DNA of 64,000 nucleotides from CAVYXK01 sp963708245 (GCA_963708245.1 OY970201.1:1922001-1986000); one strand, 5' to 3'. Shown: positions 18,340 through 26,956, counted from the stretch's first letter. The notes: generated by a model not told the origin, from the letters alone. Numbers and translations are program-made.

Positions 18340-18569
18340 CCGACGCGTCATTGAGATTCGGTTCCAGGCGTCGCGCAGCGAAAGCAGCGCGCCATAGAAG
18401 GCATTGGCGCCGAGATCGAGCAGCCCGGCCTTGTCCACCAGGCCGCCGGCTTCGATTGGCCGGCTGGTGCGGGTCTTGCGCTCGGCATTCTTGAGCTTGG
18501 CTTCCTGCTCGGCGAGTCGGGCTTGTGTTGTTCATGCGCGCGCAGACGCTCGGCCAGCGAACGGACCAT
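18340..18569 (-). pseudogene. TraD-like conjugation protein remnant, frameshifted
   Basis: ATG 18569 opens MVRSLAERLRAHEQ. After a frame change near 18525 the sequence continues QARLAEQEAKLKNAERKTR and IEAGGLVDKAGLLDLGA, then YGALLSLRDAW. The coiled basic start followed by LGGLVxKAGL and GALL is typical of the short TraD proteins next to relaxase genes on alphaproteobacterial plasmids. The frame beyond about 18340 has no recognisable character. No relaxase is nearby. Confidence 0.5.
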
Positions 18570-18600
18570 GTGATGTTCTCTAGAGTGGGATCGGAAATCG

Positions 18601-18810
18601 TCAGACTGGTGTGGACTGATCGATCAGGACGTGGCCGGTTCGCGTCGAACGGCATGAGGTCGATGTATCCCGAAGCTGATCGATCCACCTGATCGCTGCG
18701 GTTTCGGAGTCGAATGGTCCGGCGAGAGTGTCTGTTCCATCGTCGTTGATGACATAAATTCCTGAGATGCGGACGCCATAATGCGGCGGCTCGAGTTCCA
18801 GCAGCTCCAT
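18601..18810 (-). CDS. Small hypothetical protein
   Basis: ATG 18810 follows a strong GGGGAAATA ribosome-binding site and encodes 69 residues: MELLELEPPHYGVRISGIYV, then INDDGTDTLAGPFDSETAA and a helix IRWIDQLRDT. The alpha/beta pattern and good initiation site argue that it is real. A longer frame to 18861 has a poor start. I do not recognise it. It lies next to the TraD-like remnant and may be plasmid-derived. Confidence 0.5.
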   Translation of the reverse strand: MELLELEPPHYGVRISGIYVINDDGTDTLAGPFDSETAAIRWIDQLRDTSTSCRSTRTGHVLIDQSTPV

Positions 18811-18975
18811 TATTTCCCCACGTTTCTGTTTGCGCCTGGACGGTAGAAGTGTGGGCCGCATCGGACCAATGCACGAATTCGAGATTTCGACACCGACATT
18901 TCCACAACGGTACCGCGCAGCGGGTTCTGCACCAGTGAGCCAGCGGCGAGCGAAGGCGTGCAGACGCGAGCTGCA

Positions 18976-19366
18976 TACGATCTCAACAGTCAGACGAGCA
19001 ATCCACTGAGCAGCTTAAAAGGTCGATCATGCCGATGAGAGGGTAGCCTATCGCTGCATCTGTGCCAACCCGGATGAGATTTTCTGTAGGGACGGGAGCA
19101 TTCTATTCCTGATTTTCCTCGACCCACCCCTTGAACACTTGGTAGGCCAACGCCAGCAACCTGCGCCGATATCTTTCGTCAGGACGTGACGTTGGCTCAC
19201 ACACCGGCTCGGCTACCCGTCCATGAGGCCGCGTCCACAATCAGACGAAGCCGTTTGGGCGAAGCTTCTTCACGCAATTGTCACCGACGCCCGGCTTACA
19301 GTAATTACCTGGCAGTCATGTTAGCCCATGCTCCTCCCATGGCGGACGGCGGCTTCGACGCGACGA
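18976..19366. other. About 390 bp without a recognisable gene
   Basis: Only short overlapping frames are present, with no good start sites or familiar motifs. The bases are probably debris between mobile-element fragments. Confidence 0.3.
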
Positions 19367-19540
19367 TCACACTTTAGCGACCGCCGCGGCAATGCGTCTG
19401 CGCTGTCGGATCACAAAGACCAGGCTGATCCGGAAGAACCGGCCTTCCTGATGGCCGTGCAACGGGTCATCAGTGGCGTCGAGGTCCAGCACGATCTGTG
19501 ATGGCGCCTTCTCGTGGGCGTCGAGGAACAGATCTACGAC
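19367..19540 (-). pseudogene. IS1380-family transposase fragment
   Basis: The minus strand from 19540 reads VVDLFLDAHEKAPSQIVLDL, then DATDDPLHGHQEGRFF. This is the first catalytic Asp region of IS1380-type DDE transposases. After about 36 codons (near 19433) the match stops and the frame ends at 19367. No start, DDE remainder or ends are seen. Confidence 0.7.
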
Positions 19541-19683
19541 CAGGAATCAGAAGTCCGATGCACTTAACTCGTGTGAACAATCCGGGCTAGCCATCCCGAA
19601 GCTTCCTTGAAGACCACTGATCTATGTCAACTCCCTCGTGGAGGGAATCAAGTATAGTGGGAAATCACAAAAGGGAGTGTCCA

Positions 19684-20142
19684 ATGTCAAGAAGCACGGT
19701 AACGAAGAGCCTTGCTGCGGCGGTCATGGGGCTATTTGCAGCTCATGCTGCTACCGCACAACAGACGCAGAATCCGTCAGCGTGTACGACCCATTTTGTT
19801 TATTTTTCCACTGGCAGCCACGCGTTAACGCCCGAAGACCAAGACCATATACGCGACGTGGCCGCAATGATGCAAAGCACCCCAACCTTCATCGCCACGA
19901 TCGTTGGCAAGACCGATTCGGTTGGCTCTGCGGATTTTAATGAGCACCTATCCCAACGACGCGCCGAAGCGATATTCGAGGCTCTTGTTTATACCAACAA
20001 GGTGCCAGAGAACCGGGTGCAATTGCACTGGACCGGCGAGCGCCTACCATTTGTATCCACTGCCGATGAACAGGCAGAGTCGCAGAACAGGATGGCTGCG
20101 ATTATCGTAGGCGATGCGGCGTCGGCACATTGTGGTGGATGA
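19684..20142 (+). CDS. OmpA-domain envelope protein
   Basis: A 152-residue exported protein from ATG 19684 (site AAGGGAGTG). A signal peptide ends near ATAQQ. The OmpA_C fold is shown by FVYFSTGSHALTPEDQDHIR at the start, GKTDSVGSADFNEHLSQRRA (the peptidoglycan-binding Asp and Arg region) and NRMAAIIV at the end. It lacks a beta-barrel and a lipobox, so it is probably periplasmic and peptidoglycan-bound. It is the first of three consecutive plus-strand genes (68 bp before the next), which suggests that the cassette acts in the envelope. Confidence 0.8.
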   Translation: MSRSTVTKSLAAAVMGLFAAHAATAQQTQNPSACTTHFVYFSTGSHALTPEDQDHIRDVAAMMQSTPTFIATIVGKTDSVGSADFNEHLSQRRAEAIFEALVYTNKVPENRVQLHWTGERLPFVSTADEQAESQNRMAAIIVGDAASAHCGG

Positions 20143-20209
20143 GCACGCTGTGGTGGGATGTAGGGTCATAGAGCCGCAACCTTAGACATCGAACTCCAGG
20201 GAGTTGCAA

Positions 20210-20737
20210 ATGGCTAAGAGCCACGAGGCTGTGGAAAAGCTCAAGGGACCGAACGAGGAGAAACCATCGACTGTCGGACCGGGACCGGGTCTGTTCGCGT
20301 TCACTATCGATGCGAGCACCGGCCAGATTACCAGGCTCGAGAAGGTGGATAGTGCCGGCACGCGCCGCCAGCTATCCGAGCAAGACAAGATCAGCCTGCA
20401 GTCGAGCAAGTCCTGGCAAACACTGGAAGCAATCGTCGAGCAGGCCTTCGAATCCGGAATAGCCTGCGTGCTCGGGAATGGAGACGAGAAGGACGAGGCG
20501 CAAGAGTCGGAAGACGAAGCGGAGGTGCGGCGCACTCTGCTGCAGGCGTTGATGGAACGGAGCCGCACGACGACTTTGCTTCAACGCAGCGTTCTGGGTC
20601 AGGCGATCCTGGCCACCGCGCTGCAGCAGATCACCGCACCTCAGGCTTCGGAAGCCGAGGGCAGCTCCGCGCAGCAAAAATCGGGCGCTGCCGTGGAGCC
20701 GCACCAGCCCGGCTCGACTGGGCCGGCGCCGCACTAA
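20210..20737 (+). CDS. Hypothetical protein, partner of the repeat protein
   Basis: A 175-residue protein from ATG 20210, behind AGGGAG. The N-terminal ~70 residues form a small domain (GLFAFTIDASTGQITRLEKVD). An acidic stretch follows (DEKDEAQESEDEAE, about 100-113), then an Arg/Leu helix (VRRTLLQALMERSR to LLQRSVLGQAIL). That acidic linker plus Arg/Leu helix resembles one unit of the repeats in the next gene, 27 bp downstream. The C-terminal 30 residues are Gln/Pro/Ser-rich. There is no signal peptide. The function is unknown. Confidence 0.7.
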   Translation: MAKSHEAVEKLKGPNEEKPSTVGPGPGLFAFTIDASTGQITRLEKVDSAGTRRQLSEQDKISLQSSKSWQTLEAIVEQAFESGIACVLGNGDEKDEAQESEDEAEVRRTLLQALMERSRTTTLLQRSVLGQAILATALQQITAPQASEAEGSSAQQKSGAAVEPHQPGSTGPAPH

Positions 20738-20764
20738 ACTAAGTCTCAACAAGAGGAGGATGCC

Positions 20765-21706
20765 ATGGCGGTCGACACGTTGTTACGTGATCGAGAGGAA
20801 GTTGGCTCGGAAGAAGCCGGCCGAGACGAGAAGGAGATCGCGAGGCTGCTGATCGGCAGCCGCATGCTGCGGCGCCGCCGGATACGTAATCTGCTGCTGG
20901 CGCACGTCTTGCGGGAAGGCCGGGAGCGGGAGGATGAGGACGGGGACGAAGGCGGTAGCGGAGAGCGTCGCCTCGTTCGTCTGCTCGTTGCGGGGGGAGC
21001 GATCCGCCGACGCCGCGTGCGCCGCCTTCTGCTCGCCCGCCTGCTCAAGGAGCGGAGCGAGCGGGAGGACGGGGAGGACGAGGAAGAGGACGGGGAGGAG
21101 GAGGCGGGCAGCGAGGATCGCCGGCTGGTCCGTCTGCTGATCGCTGGCGGCATCGCCCGCCGACGCCGCTTGCGCCGTTTGCTACTCGCTCACCTGCTCC
21201 GGGAGCGCAGCGCGGGAGCGCGTGAGGAGGAAGACGAGGACGAAGACGAGGAGGATGAAGAGGAGGATGAGGGTGGCCGGGATCGGCGCCTCGCTCGCCT
21301 TCTGATCGGGGGCGGGATGATGCGCCGTCGTCGTCTGCGCCGCCTGTTGCTTGCGCGCCTGCTCCGCGAACGGCGCGCGCAAGCCGATGAAGGCGAAGAG
21401 GACGAGGAGGAGGACGGGGAGGAGGAGGCGGGCAGCGAGGATCGCCGGCTGGTCCGTCTGCTGATCGCGGGCGGCATCGCCCGCCGACGCCGCCTGCGCC
21501 GTTTGCTGCTCGCTCACCTGCTCCGGGAGCGCGGCGCGGGAGCGCGTGAGGAAGAAGACGAGGACGAAGACGAGGAGGATGAAGAGGAGGATGAGGGTGG
21601 CCGGGATCGGCGCCTCGCTCGCCTTCTGATCGGGGGCGGGATGATGCGCCGTCGTCGTCTGCGCCGCCTGCTGCTTGCTCGCCTGCTCCGCGAGCGGCGG
21701 GAATAA
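20765..21706 (+). CDS. Six-repeat Arg/Leu - Glu/Asp polyampholyte protein
   Basis: A 313-residue protein from ATG 20765, behind a perfect AGAGGAGG site. It is built of six copies of a ~30-residue basic amphipathic unit, consensus RRLVRLLIAGGIARRRRLRR followed by LLLAHLLRER. The units start near residues 23, 67, 118, 173, 226 and 281. Intervening linkers of 18-25 residues are almost pure Glu/Asp with Gly. Every unit carries an RRRR block. Residues 118-225 are repeated as 226-311 after a 324-bp duplication. There is no signal peptide and no known domain. Alternating strongly basic/hydrophobic and acidic blocks suggest self-association, condensate formation or binding to an anionic polymer. This is inference. 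Confidence 0.75.
   Translation: MAVDTLLRDREEVGSEEAGRDEKEIARLLIGSRMLRRRRIRNLLLAHVLREGREREDEDGDEGGSGERRLVRLLVAGGAIRRRRVRRLLLARLLKERSEREDGEDEEEDGEEEAGSEDRRLVRLLIAGGIARRRRLRRLLLAHLLRERSAGAREEEDEDEDEEDEEEDEGGRDRRLARLLIGGGMMRRRRLRRLLLARLLRERRAQADEGEEDEEEDGEEEAGSEDRRLVRLLIAGGIARRRRLRRLLLAHLLRERGAGAREEEDEDEDEEDEEEDEGGRDRRLARLLIGGGMMRRRRLRRLLLARLLRERRE
21076..21703. repeat. 324-bp tandem duplication inside the repeat gene
   Basis: The sequence from about 21076 to 21399 recurs with an exact offset of 324 bp (108 codons) from about 21400 to 21703, with only a few substitutions. Each copy holds two repeat units, so this is a recent higher-order expansion on top of an older unit duplication. Confidence 0.8.
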
Positions 21707-21935
21707 GAAGAGAACGAAGGCGACGACACGGACGTGGTCGAAGTGTGCCTCGATGCGGTCGGCTGGCTGCTGATGGCTCGCCGGCTGCTGTGTGACCAGC
21801 ACGGCGCGCCATCAGCAGGTCAGCCCGGCCTGCCCGCCCCCGCGTCCTTGAGGCCCCAGTGTCATCGCGATCCGGAGCAGCGCTTAGGAACATGTCATAA
21901 TACGCTGATATCGTGAAATAATCTGACGGTCGGAT

Positions 21936-22568
21936 GTGGCCTGGCACGGCTTCGGGAAGAGCCGGATGCGGCTCCGAACTCGCGCACCGAGACAATCGTC
22001 GCGATACGACTGGCGATCGACAGTGGCGCTGGGCCGGCGTGCCGCCAAGCTTCGCGTCGCCGGCTGCATCGTCAGCACGAACGGCGAGCGGCTTAGCGTT
22101 GATGGGCCGAAAGCTGCGCAAGCGTTGTGGGACGAGTCGATCGAGGCATTGTCGCGCCACAAGCGCGAGCTGATCCGCATCCGCGCGATGGCTGGGATAA
22201 CTGGGGTGCCGAGGCCGAGCCTCGTGGCGTTGCCCGGTGATGATAAGCGCCGTTCTCGCAGGCTATCCGGGCGACGTGCTACGGTGCGGCCCGGAGGTTA
22301 TTCGGAGATGGCCGGCGGCGTGCGCGCCGGGGGTATCCGATGCTGCTTGCTCTTCCGCTATGGGCTCGTCCTCGGCTCGCCGTTGCTAGTGAGTGGCCGT
22401 CTGTATGATGCCGAGCGCACCCAGCCCATACACCATCAGTTGGACAGCAACTGCGGCAAGCAGGATCCCGAACACGACCTCGGAGATGACCAGGCCGACG
22501 GGGTTCAGGCGCTTGGACAGCTTGTCGATGTTGGCAAAGATCAGGTAATCGACCCCGCCGACCAGTAG
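21936..22568 (+). CDS. Doubtful ORF with a TubC-docking-like segment
   Basis: Within this frame, RAAKLRVAGCIVSTNGERLS and IEALSRHKRELIRI resemble the small helical module (hydrophobic strand, short loop, then HKxEL helix) found in plasmid and phage proteins related to TubC N-terminal docking domains. The rest of the frame has poor coding character and its 3' half overlaps the MarC gene on the other strand. A remnant covering about 22010-22200 is the most that can be supported. The rest of 21707-22385 shows nothing else. Confidence 0.25.
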   Translation: MAWHGFGKSRMRLRTRAPRQSSRYDWRSTVALGRRAAKLRVAGCIVSTNGERLSVDGPKAAQALWDESIEALSRHKRELIRIRAMAGITGVPRPSLVALPGDDKRRSRRLSGRRATVRPGGYSEMAGGVRAGGIRCCLLFRYGLVLGSPLLVSGRLYDAERTQPIHHQLDSNCGKQDPEHDLGDDQADGVQALGQLVDVGKDQVIDPADQ

Positions 22569-23030
22569 GACGAGTCCCAGGACCAAGGCGGCGGTCGCGA
22601 CCGAGACGATCTCGCCGGACGCAATGATGAGGATCGTGATGCCGACCGGGTTCAGCAGATAGGGCACCGCGAGCGGGTAGACCGCGATCTGCTTCGGATC
22701 CTCTCGGATCTCGACCACCTCCTCGACCTTCTTGGTCGGCCCGGCGGCCATGTTGATGGCGAGGATTGCAAGCACGATCGCGCCGCCGACCGCAACGGCG
22801 CCGCCGCTGATGTGGAGCAGGCGCAGGAGAAACCAACCAGTGGCGAACAGCACGATGGCCGTGACCACCGCTGTCACAACCATCCGCCGGCCGACAGCCC
22901 GCTGCGTCTCCGCATCGAGGTGCTTGGTCTTCTCGAGGAACGGCACCAGGGCGACCTTGGGACCCATGCCGATCAGCAGGAGCAGAAGCAGCTTGACCAC
23001 GAGTCCAGCATCGATAACCGCGAAATTCAT
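22386..23030 (-). CDS. MarC-family integral membrane protein
   Basis: A 214-residue protein with six hydrophobic segments. The MarC/UPF0056 pattern is clear: an N-terminal IGMGPKVALVPFLEKTKHLD, later LAVPYLLNPVGITILIIASG and a C-terminal LNPVGLVISEVVFGILLAAV with paired NP motifs in two halves. Family members are membrane proteins of unclear function, once wrongly linked to multiple antibiotic resistance. It stands alone. The 290 bp upstream (23031-23321) hold nothing I recognise. Confidence 0.85.
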   Translation of the reverse strand: MNFAVIDAGLVVKLLLLLLIGMGPKVALVPFLEKTKHLDAETQRAVGRRMVVTAVVTAIVLFATGWFLLRLLHISGGAVAVGGAIVLAILAINMAAGPTKKVEEVVEIREDPKQIAVYPLAVPYLLNPVGITILIIASGEIVSVATAALVLGLVLLVGGVDYLIFANIDKLSKRLNPVGLVISEVVFGILLAAVAVQLMVYGLGALGIIQTATH

Positions 23031-23321
23031 TGCGAAACTCGCTTTCGCTATCGCGTTGCGGTGAGCACGCCAATTCGAGACCGGGCGGTCTTATGCCAAG
23101 CGTGACCGCTCTTGGCTTGCTGATGGCCGTAGCCATATAACGTGTTCATATGAACTTTGTCGAATTCCCGGTCTAGGGCGCTGACGAAGTCCGCACCGAT
23201 GTAAGCGAGATTGCAGTCGACGTCGCCCCGTTTGTTGACCAACTACGTGCGCAGCACGTCATTGCACCCACTCGCACGGCGGCGTTGAGCGCGGCCATTA
23301 CCCATTGCACGCCGATCCCGC

Positions 23322-23550
23322 TTACGGCTGCACTGCCATCCATTTGCAGCCGCGGTTATTGTCCGTGACGGTCAGTGTCTTCGGCGTGGCCGAGAGATCC
23401 GCGACCACAACCAGCCGCGCGCCTGCCAACGCGAACACTGTTTCGTAGACGTTGGGACGCACCAGCTTCATCTCGTCATCGATACCACCTGCCGACTTGA
23501 TCTCGGCCTGGCGGTTCTGTCACGCCTCGCGCCATATCGGCGCCCGATTG
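23322..23550 (-). pseudogene. Broken gene of unknown function
   Basis: A minus-strand frame ending at TAA 23322-23324 reads QNRQAEIKSAGGIDDEMKLV, then RPNVYETVFALAGARLVVVA and ends NNRGCKWMAVQP. An in-frame TGA lies just upstream where TGG would fit (PIWREA-stop-QNRQAEI), and no start is visible. This suggests a gene inactivated by a nonsense change and lacking its 5' part. I do not recognise the family. Confidence 0.35.
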
Positions 23551-23730
23551 ACCGGGGCTGTGCGGCGCCTGGGGGTTGTCAGGCCGGGACGAAGAAACGG
23601 CCCCTTTCAGCCGAACAAAGGTAAGCGGAGTGGCAGGGCCACATTGCGGCACACGGTGAAAGTGTGATGCGTGCCGCGCATGGACCTGGACATCCACCCG
23701 GCGGGGCGAGAGGGTCCCGCTGCGAGTAGT

Positions 23731-23748
23731 CATACGACAAGTCGTATG
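23731..23748. repeat. Palindrome spanning the start of an IS66 remnant
   Basis: CATACGAC-AA-GTCGTATG is a perfect 8-bp inverted repeat whose right arm contains the ATG (23746) of the IS66 tnpA remnant. Such a hairpin over the start could limit translation. Confidence 0.5.
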
Positions 23749-24085
23749 AGTGCTCGGAACGAGCGGATCGAGGTGATCACGCGTGGCGAGCGCCGACGGT
23801 CTTGGACGGCGGAGCAGAAGCGCGAGATCGCGATGGAGAGCCTCTCTCCTGGAGCGGCGGCGGCAGAGGTTGCTCGTAAGCACGAGATCAGCACGGGCCT
23901 GCTCTACACGTGGCGCAAACAACTGCTCAGTGGTGAGATCAGGAGCAGACGGTTGCCGAGAAGCAGGCCGGCCTGGACGCTGCATTGCCAGCGGAGAACG
24001 AGCAACAGCAGCGACGAGCCGCCAAACACAAACGTAATCATGGCGCCCTGCCAGCCCACCTGCCTCGTTATCAGGTGTTGATCGA
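23746..24085 (+). pseudogene. Internally deleted IS66 element (tnpA fused to tnpC)
   Basis: From ATG 23746 the frame encodes an IS66 OrfA start: MSARNERIEVITRGERRRSW, VAEVARKHEISTGLLYTWRK. After about 60 codons the sequence switches to the IS66 TnpC N-terminal region in another frame (KQAGLDAALPAENEQQQRRA, then HGALPAHLPRYQVLID). The end of tnpA, all of tnpB and the start of tnpC are therefore missing, and the element stops near 24085 inside a DUF502 gene. It cannot transpose on its own. Confidence 0.7.
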
Positions 24086-24392
24086 CGCGCGCCGCGAGGC
24101 CACGCAAGATCGTATAGCCCGGGAGCTTCGAGAGGATAGCCTTCTCAAAGGCATTTTTCAGACGTAAGCCCGGACCGGTGCGCACCATCAATCCTACAAT
24201 AAAGCAGATGATAGCCAGTAAGAGAACTGCGAAGACCCCACCAAATGCGACAGAAGCGGGGATGATCGGCTTTAGCAATGCCAAGAGTGCGCTGACTGCC
24301 TTGGCGAGCAGAAGTACGGCCACGTAGACCGGCAGAACGATAAGAATTCCGCCGATCAGGGTTGTCTTGGCGAACTCGACCAGCGGTCTCAT
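24086..24392 (-). pseudogene. DUF502 membrane protein, truncated by IS66 remnant
   Basis: ATG 24392 follows a strong AGGAGG site. The product starts MRPLVEFAKTTLIGGILIVL with two membrane segments and the DUF502 run SKLPGYTILRGLAARV. At about 24085 the frame passes into antisense IS66 sequence, so the C-terminal half is lost. The gene is probably not functional. The function of DUF502 proteins is not established. Confidence 0.65.
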
Positions 24393-24499
24393 GTAGCTTT
24401 CCTCCTGGAGCGTGCCAGCCGAAAGGGAGCCGGCTCCGGCGATCCAACCGACAGAGCAGTGGCTCTGATAATGGCGATGGCCGTTTGGCGCGCAGTCAT

Positions 24500-24740
24500 G
24501 CCAAATCCTCCAGCCAGTAGCCACATCTACACTTACGCTGCCCAGCGCCAATGTCAGTGCCGCATTGAAGCTCGACTGTGCAAAGTTCAGGAGATACCCG
24601 AGGCCACGGCGGGAGGGGACAAATTCGCCAACGATCGCGCCCGTGAAGGCGAGGCCCACGGCCACCTTGAGGCTGGAGAGAATCACCATTGTGATCGAGG
24701 GTATATACACTTCGGTCAGCGTCGCCCGACCGCTGATCAA
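24500..24740 (-). pseudogene. ABC transporter permease C-terminal fragment
   Basis: The frame from about 24740 reads TLTEVYIPSITMVILSSLKV and GAIVGEFVPSRRGLGYLLNF, the cytoplasmic-loop and helix pattern of SsuC/TauC-type permeases. There is no N-terminal part and no start. The last helix is lost by a frame change near 24540. No partner ATPase or binding protein lies nearby. It is a dead fragment sitting between DUF502 and the SBF transporter. Confidence 0.55.
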
Positions 24741-24788
24741 ACGTCTGTTGCTCGTCCATCGTTCACCTCTCGCGCAGAAATCGTCCGC

Positions 24789-25646
24789 TTACGAGGCATC
24801 CCAATCAACCGTGGGGCGGAACAGCAAGCCCGCGCCCAGCGCGAATGCGACCGTAATGGGTAGGCCCAGGACCACCATCACGATTGCCCGTTGGTCGACC
24901 TCTGCCAACGAGAATAGTGGAGCAAGAGCCAGGCCGAGATTGCGTGTCGCCATGCCGCAGCTCAGGACAATTTTCTGGTCGTGCGGCAGGCCACAGCCAA
25001 TCCAGTAGGGCAACGCCGTAATCGCGGCGAAGTAGATGAGTTGCGCGGCTACCGCTAGGCTCCCTGCCAAGCCGATCAGGCCCCGGCCGAACACGACAAC
25101 GCAGGCCACCAGAACGGCGACGGTTGCAAGACTCGAGGTCCGCTTCACCAGGGGCTGCAGCCGCATCGCCAAGACGGTGCTGACATGGCGAAGCACCATG
25201 CCGATCGCGAGCGGTAGCAGCGCAACCAGGACCAGAGGTTCGGCGATGGTCCACGCGCCGACGGTCAAGCCCTCGATCATCAGCGGAACCGCGAGAGGCA
25301 TGACGACAATGGTTGCAATAGAGGTCAGCAGCATGAACGCCGCAGTGTAGCCGACGTCGCCCTTCGCCCGCTCCACGATCATCGGCAGGAATGGCGCGCA
25401 TGGCGTTATGCCCATCAGCAGTAACCCCATCGCGTAGGGCGGGGCGAGTGGTAGGAACCGCGTGATCGCAAAGGCTAGCGCCGGTGAGACAACGAAGCCC
25501 CAAAACAACGTCAGCCCGACGAAACGAACGTTCCGCAGTCCTCGGGCAGCGTCAGGCGGATCGAGCCGTAGGCCCATGTCCAGCAGGCTGCTCGCAATGA
25601 AGACCACGAGCGTGATCTTCAGGACGACGGTAAGGTGGTCAGTCAC
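24789..25646 (-). CDS. SBF (bile acid:sodium symporter-like) family transporter
   Basis: A 285-residue protein with about nine hydrophobic segments. The SBF/ACR3 superfamily pattern includes FVVSPALAFAITRFLPLAPP, GITPCAPFLPMIVERAKGD and LSCGMATRNLGLALAPLF (the crossover region near the second repeat). Relatives are secondary transporters for organic anions, pantoate or arsenite. The substrate cannot be assigned here. It overlaps the upstream DUF2254 gene by 4 bp (25643-25646), so the two are co-transcribed. Confidence 0.8.
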   Translation of the reverse strand: MTDHLTVVLKITLVVFIASSLLDMGLRLDPPDAARGLRNVRFVGLTLFWGFVVSPALAFAITRFLPLAPPYAMGLLLMGITPCAPFLPMIVERAKGDVGYTAAFMLLTSIATIVVMPLAVPLMIEGLTVGAWTIAEPLVLVALLPLAIGMVLRHVSTVLAMRLQPLVKRTSSLATVAVLVACVVVFGRGLIGLAGSLAVAAQLIYFAAITALPYWIGCGLPHDQKIVLSCGMATRNLGLALAPLFSLAEVDQRAIVMVVLGLPITVAFALGAGLLFRPTVDWDAS

Positions 25647-26956
25647 CTCGGACGTTCGAGGCGGGACTGCTGCAGCTCATATAGTGTGGATGATCCACCC
25701 AGCCCCTGCCGGTCGGGACACCGGGCGAGCGTCAGGTCCACCGGCAGGAGATGCAGCCGCTCGAGTGTATCGTTCAGTACGTGAAGTTGCCGGTGCAGTG
25801 CGGCTTGCCTCGTCTCCGGAAGGACGTTCATCAGGTCTTCGATGATCGCGAAAAGCCGCCGGGTCACCTGGAAGTTCGATGCGCCGTACAGGCGGATTTC
25901 GCTGAATGCCAAGTCGACGAAGTCGTCCCAGTTGGGCGTCGGAAGGATCAGCCGGAGCGCCCCCTGGAAGTCGTACAGGGCGTTGTCGTGCAAGTGGCGG
26001 CGACCGACAACGCGCAGAAGTCGATGGATCTGATCGAGTGCGAGAACCGCCGTGGTCGGATCGTTGATGGCTCGCGACAGTGCCTTGACAGCGACGTCGA
26101 CGATCACCCGGAAGGCAAACGTCGCATCCTGCTCCATGGTGCGCTCTGGGCCGAAGGCGACCTGGGCTCGCAGCGTGCTATCGCTGAGCGTCGCGGCGCC
26201 GCCGGACAGGCGGAACAGTGGTTCCGCCGATGCCACGAAATCGCCGACCCGCGGCACGAACTCGATCACGCCGTCTGCATCCCGGGCCGACCGGATGAGC
26301 GCCTTCAGGTTGAGCGCCAGTACCACGGCGGACCGGCCCTCATGGACGACAGTCCTAGCCGGTTGGGATGGGGTCTGTTGTCGCTGCCGCGGTGCGTACG
26401 GGTGCTCGATGGCGTCGGGATAGACTGCCTCGATCACCGCCATCCCGCGTTCTGCCACGCGCTGGCAGATCGCCGTCGGCCGCAACAGCCTAGCGGTGTA
26501 GTCGATCAGGAACAGGAACGCAGCCATCGATCCGATGCCGGCAAAGATGGCGACCGTCACCATTTCCAGCGGCAGCGGATGATGCAGTCGCGCCTTGGTG
26601 CCGACGGCGAGCAGCAGGGTAAAGACGAACAGGCCGACGGCGAACCGGATCGTGTTGTCTCGCAGGAGCGTTGTCGCAATGATCCGTGGCGTCAGCTGGG
26701 CGCTCGCAACCTGAAGTGCCACCAGCATCGAGCCGAACGTGAACACGAGAAACGCAATCGTTAACAATTCAATAGTCGCCAGCGCGTCGCCCGCTTCAGC
26801 GGCGGTGATCGCCAGCGCGGGCACCCACTGGAGGGATTGGTCGATGAACGTTAGGAAACGGACGCCGATTTGCTCCACGACCAGAGCGAACAGCGGCACC
26901 ATCCAGAGCGAGGAACGCAGATAGCTGACGATGGCGTACCGACGGTTCCAGCCCAT
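25643..26956 (-). CDS. DUF2254 membrane protein
   Basis: About 437 residues from ATG 26956 (GTG 26965 is also possible). Four N-terminal membrane helices carry SYLRSSLWMVPLFALVVEQI and FTFGSMLVALQVASAQLTPR. A long soluble domain follows, with FVPRVGDFVASAEPLFRL and RAINDPTTAVLALDQIHRLL, which match the DUF2254 family. Members are predicted membrane proteins without assigned function. Coupled to the SBF transporter gene. The frame continues far upstream without coding character, so the later start is used. Confidence 0.8.
   Translation of the reverse strand: MGWNRRYAIVSYLRSSLWMVPLFALVVEQIGVRFLTFIDQSLQWVPALAITAAEAGDALATIELLTIAFLVFTFGSMLVALQVASAQLTPRIIATTLLRDNTIRFAVGLFVFTLLLAVGTKARLHHPLPLEMVTVAIFAGIGSMAAFLFLIDYTARLLRPTAICQRVAERGMAVIEAVYPDAIEHPYAPRQRQQTPSQPARTVVHEGRSAVVLALNLKALIRSARDADGVIEFVPRVGDFVASAEPLFRLSGGAATLSDSTLRAQVAFGPERTMEQDATFAFRVIVDVAVKALSRAINDPTTAVLALDQIHRLLRVVGRRHLHDNALYDFQGALRLILPTPNWDDFVDLAFSEIRLYGASNFQVTRRLFAIIEDLMNVLPETRQAALHRQLHVLNDTLERLHLLPVDLTLARCPDRQGLGGSSTLYELQQSRLERPR

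Noticed and set aside
20765..21706. CRISPR-like or satellite repeat interpretation of the repeated region
   Set aside because: Repeats have no constant spacer-repeat pattern, keep a coding frame in multiples of three and encode a conserved protein unit.
21045..22160. 371-codon minus-strand ORF across the repeat gene
   Set aside because: It is the antisense of a GC-rich repetitive gene; the plus-strand frame has the ribosome-binding site, repeat-level amino-acid conservation and sensible composition.
23048..23242. Minus-strand short ORF upstream of marC
   Set aside because: No ribosome-binding site or recognisable features.
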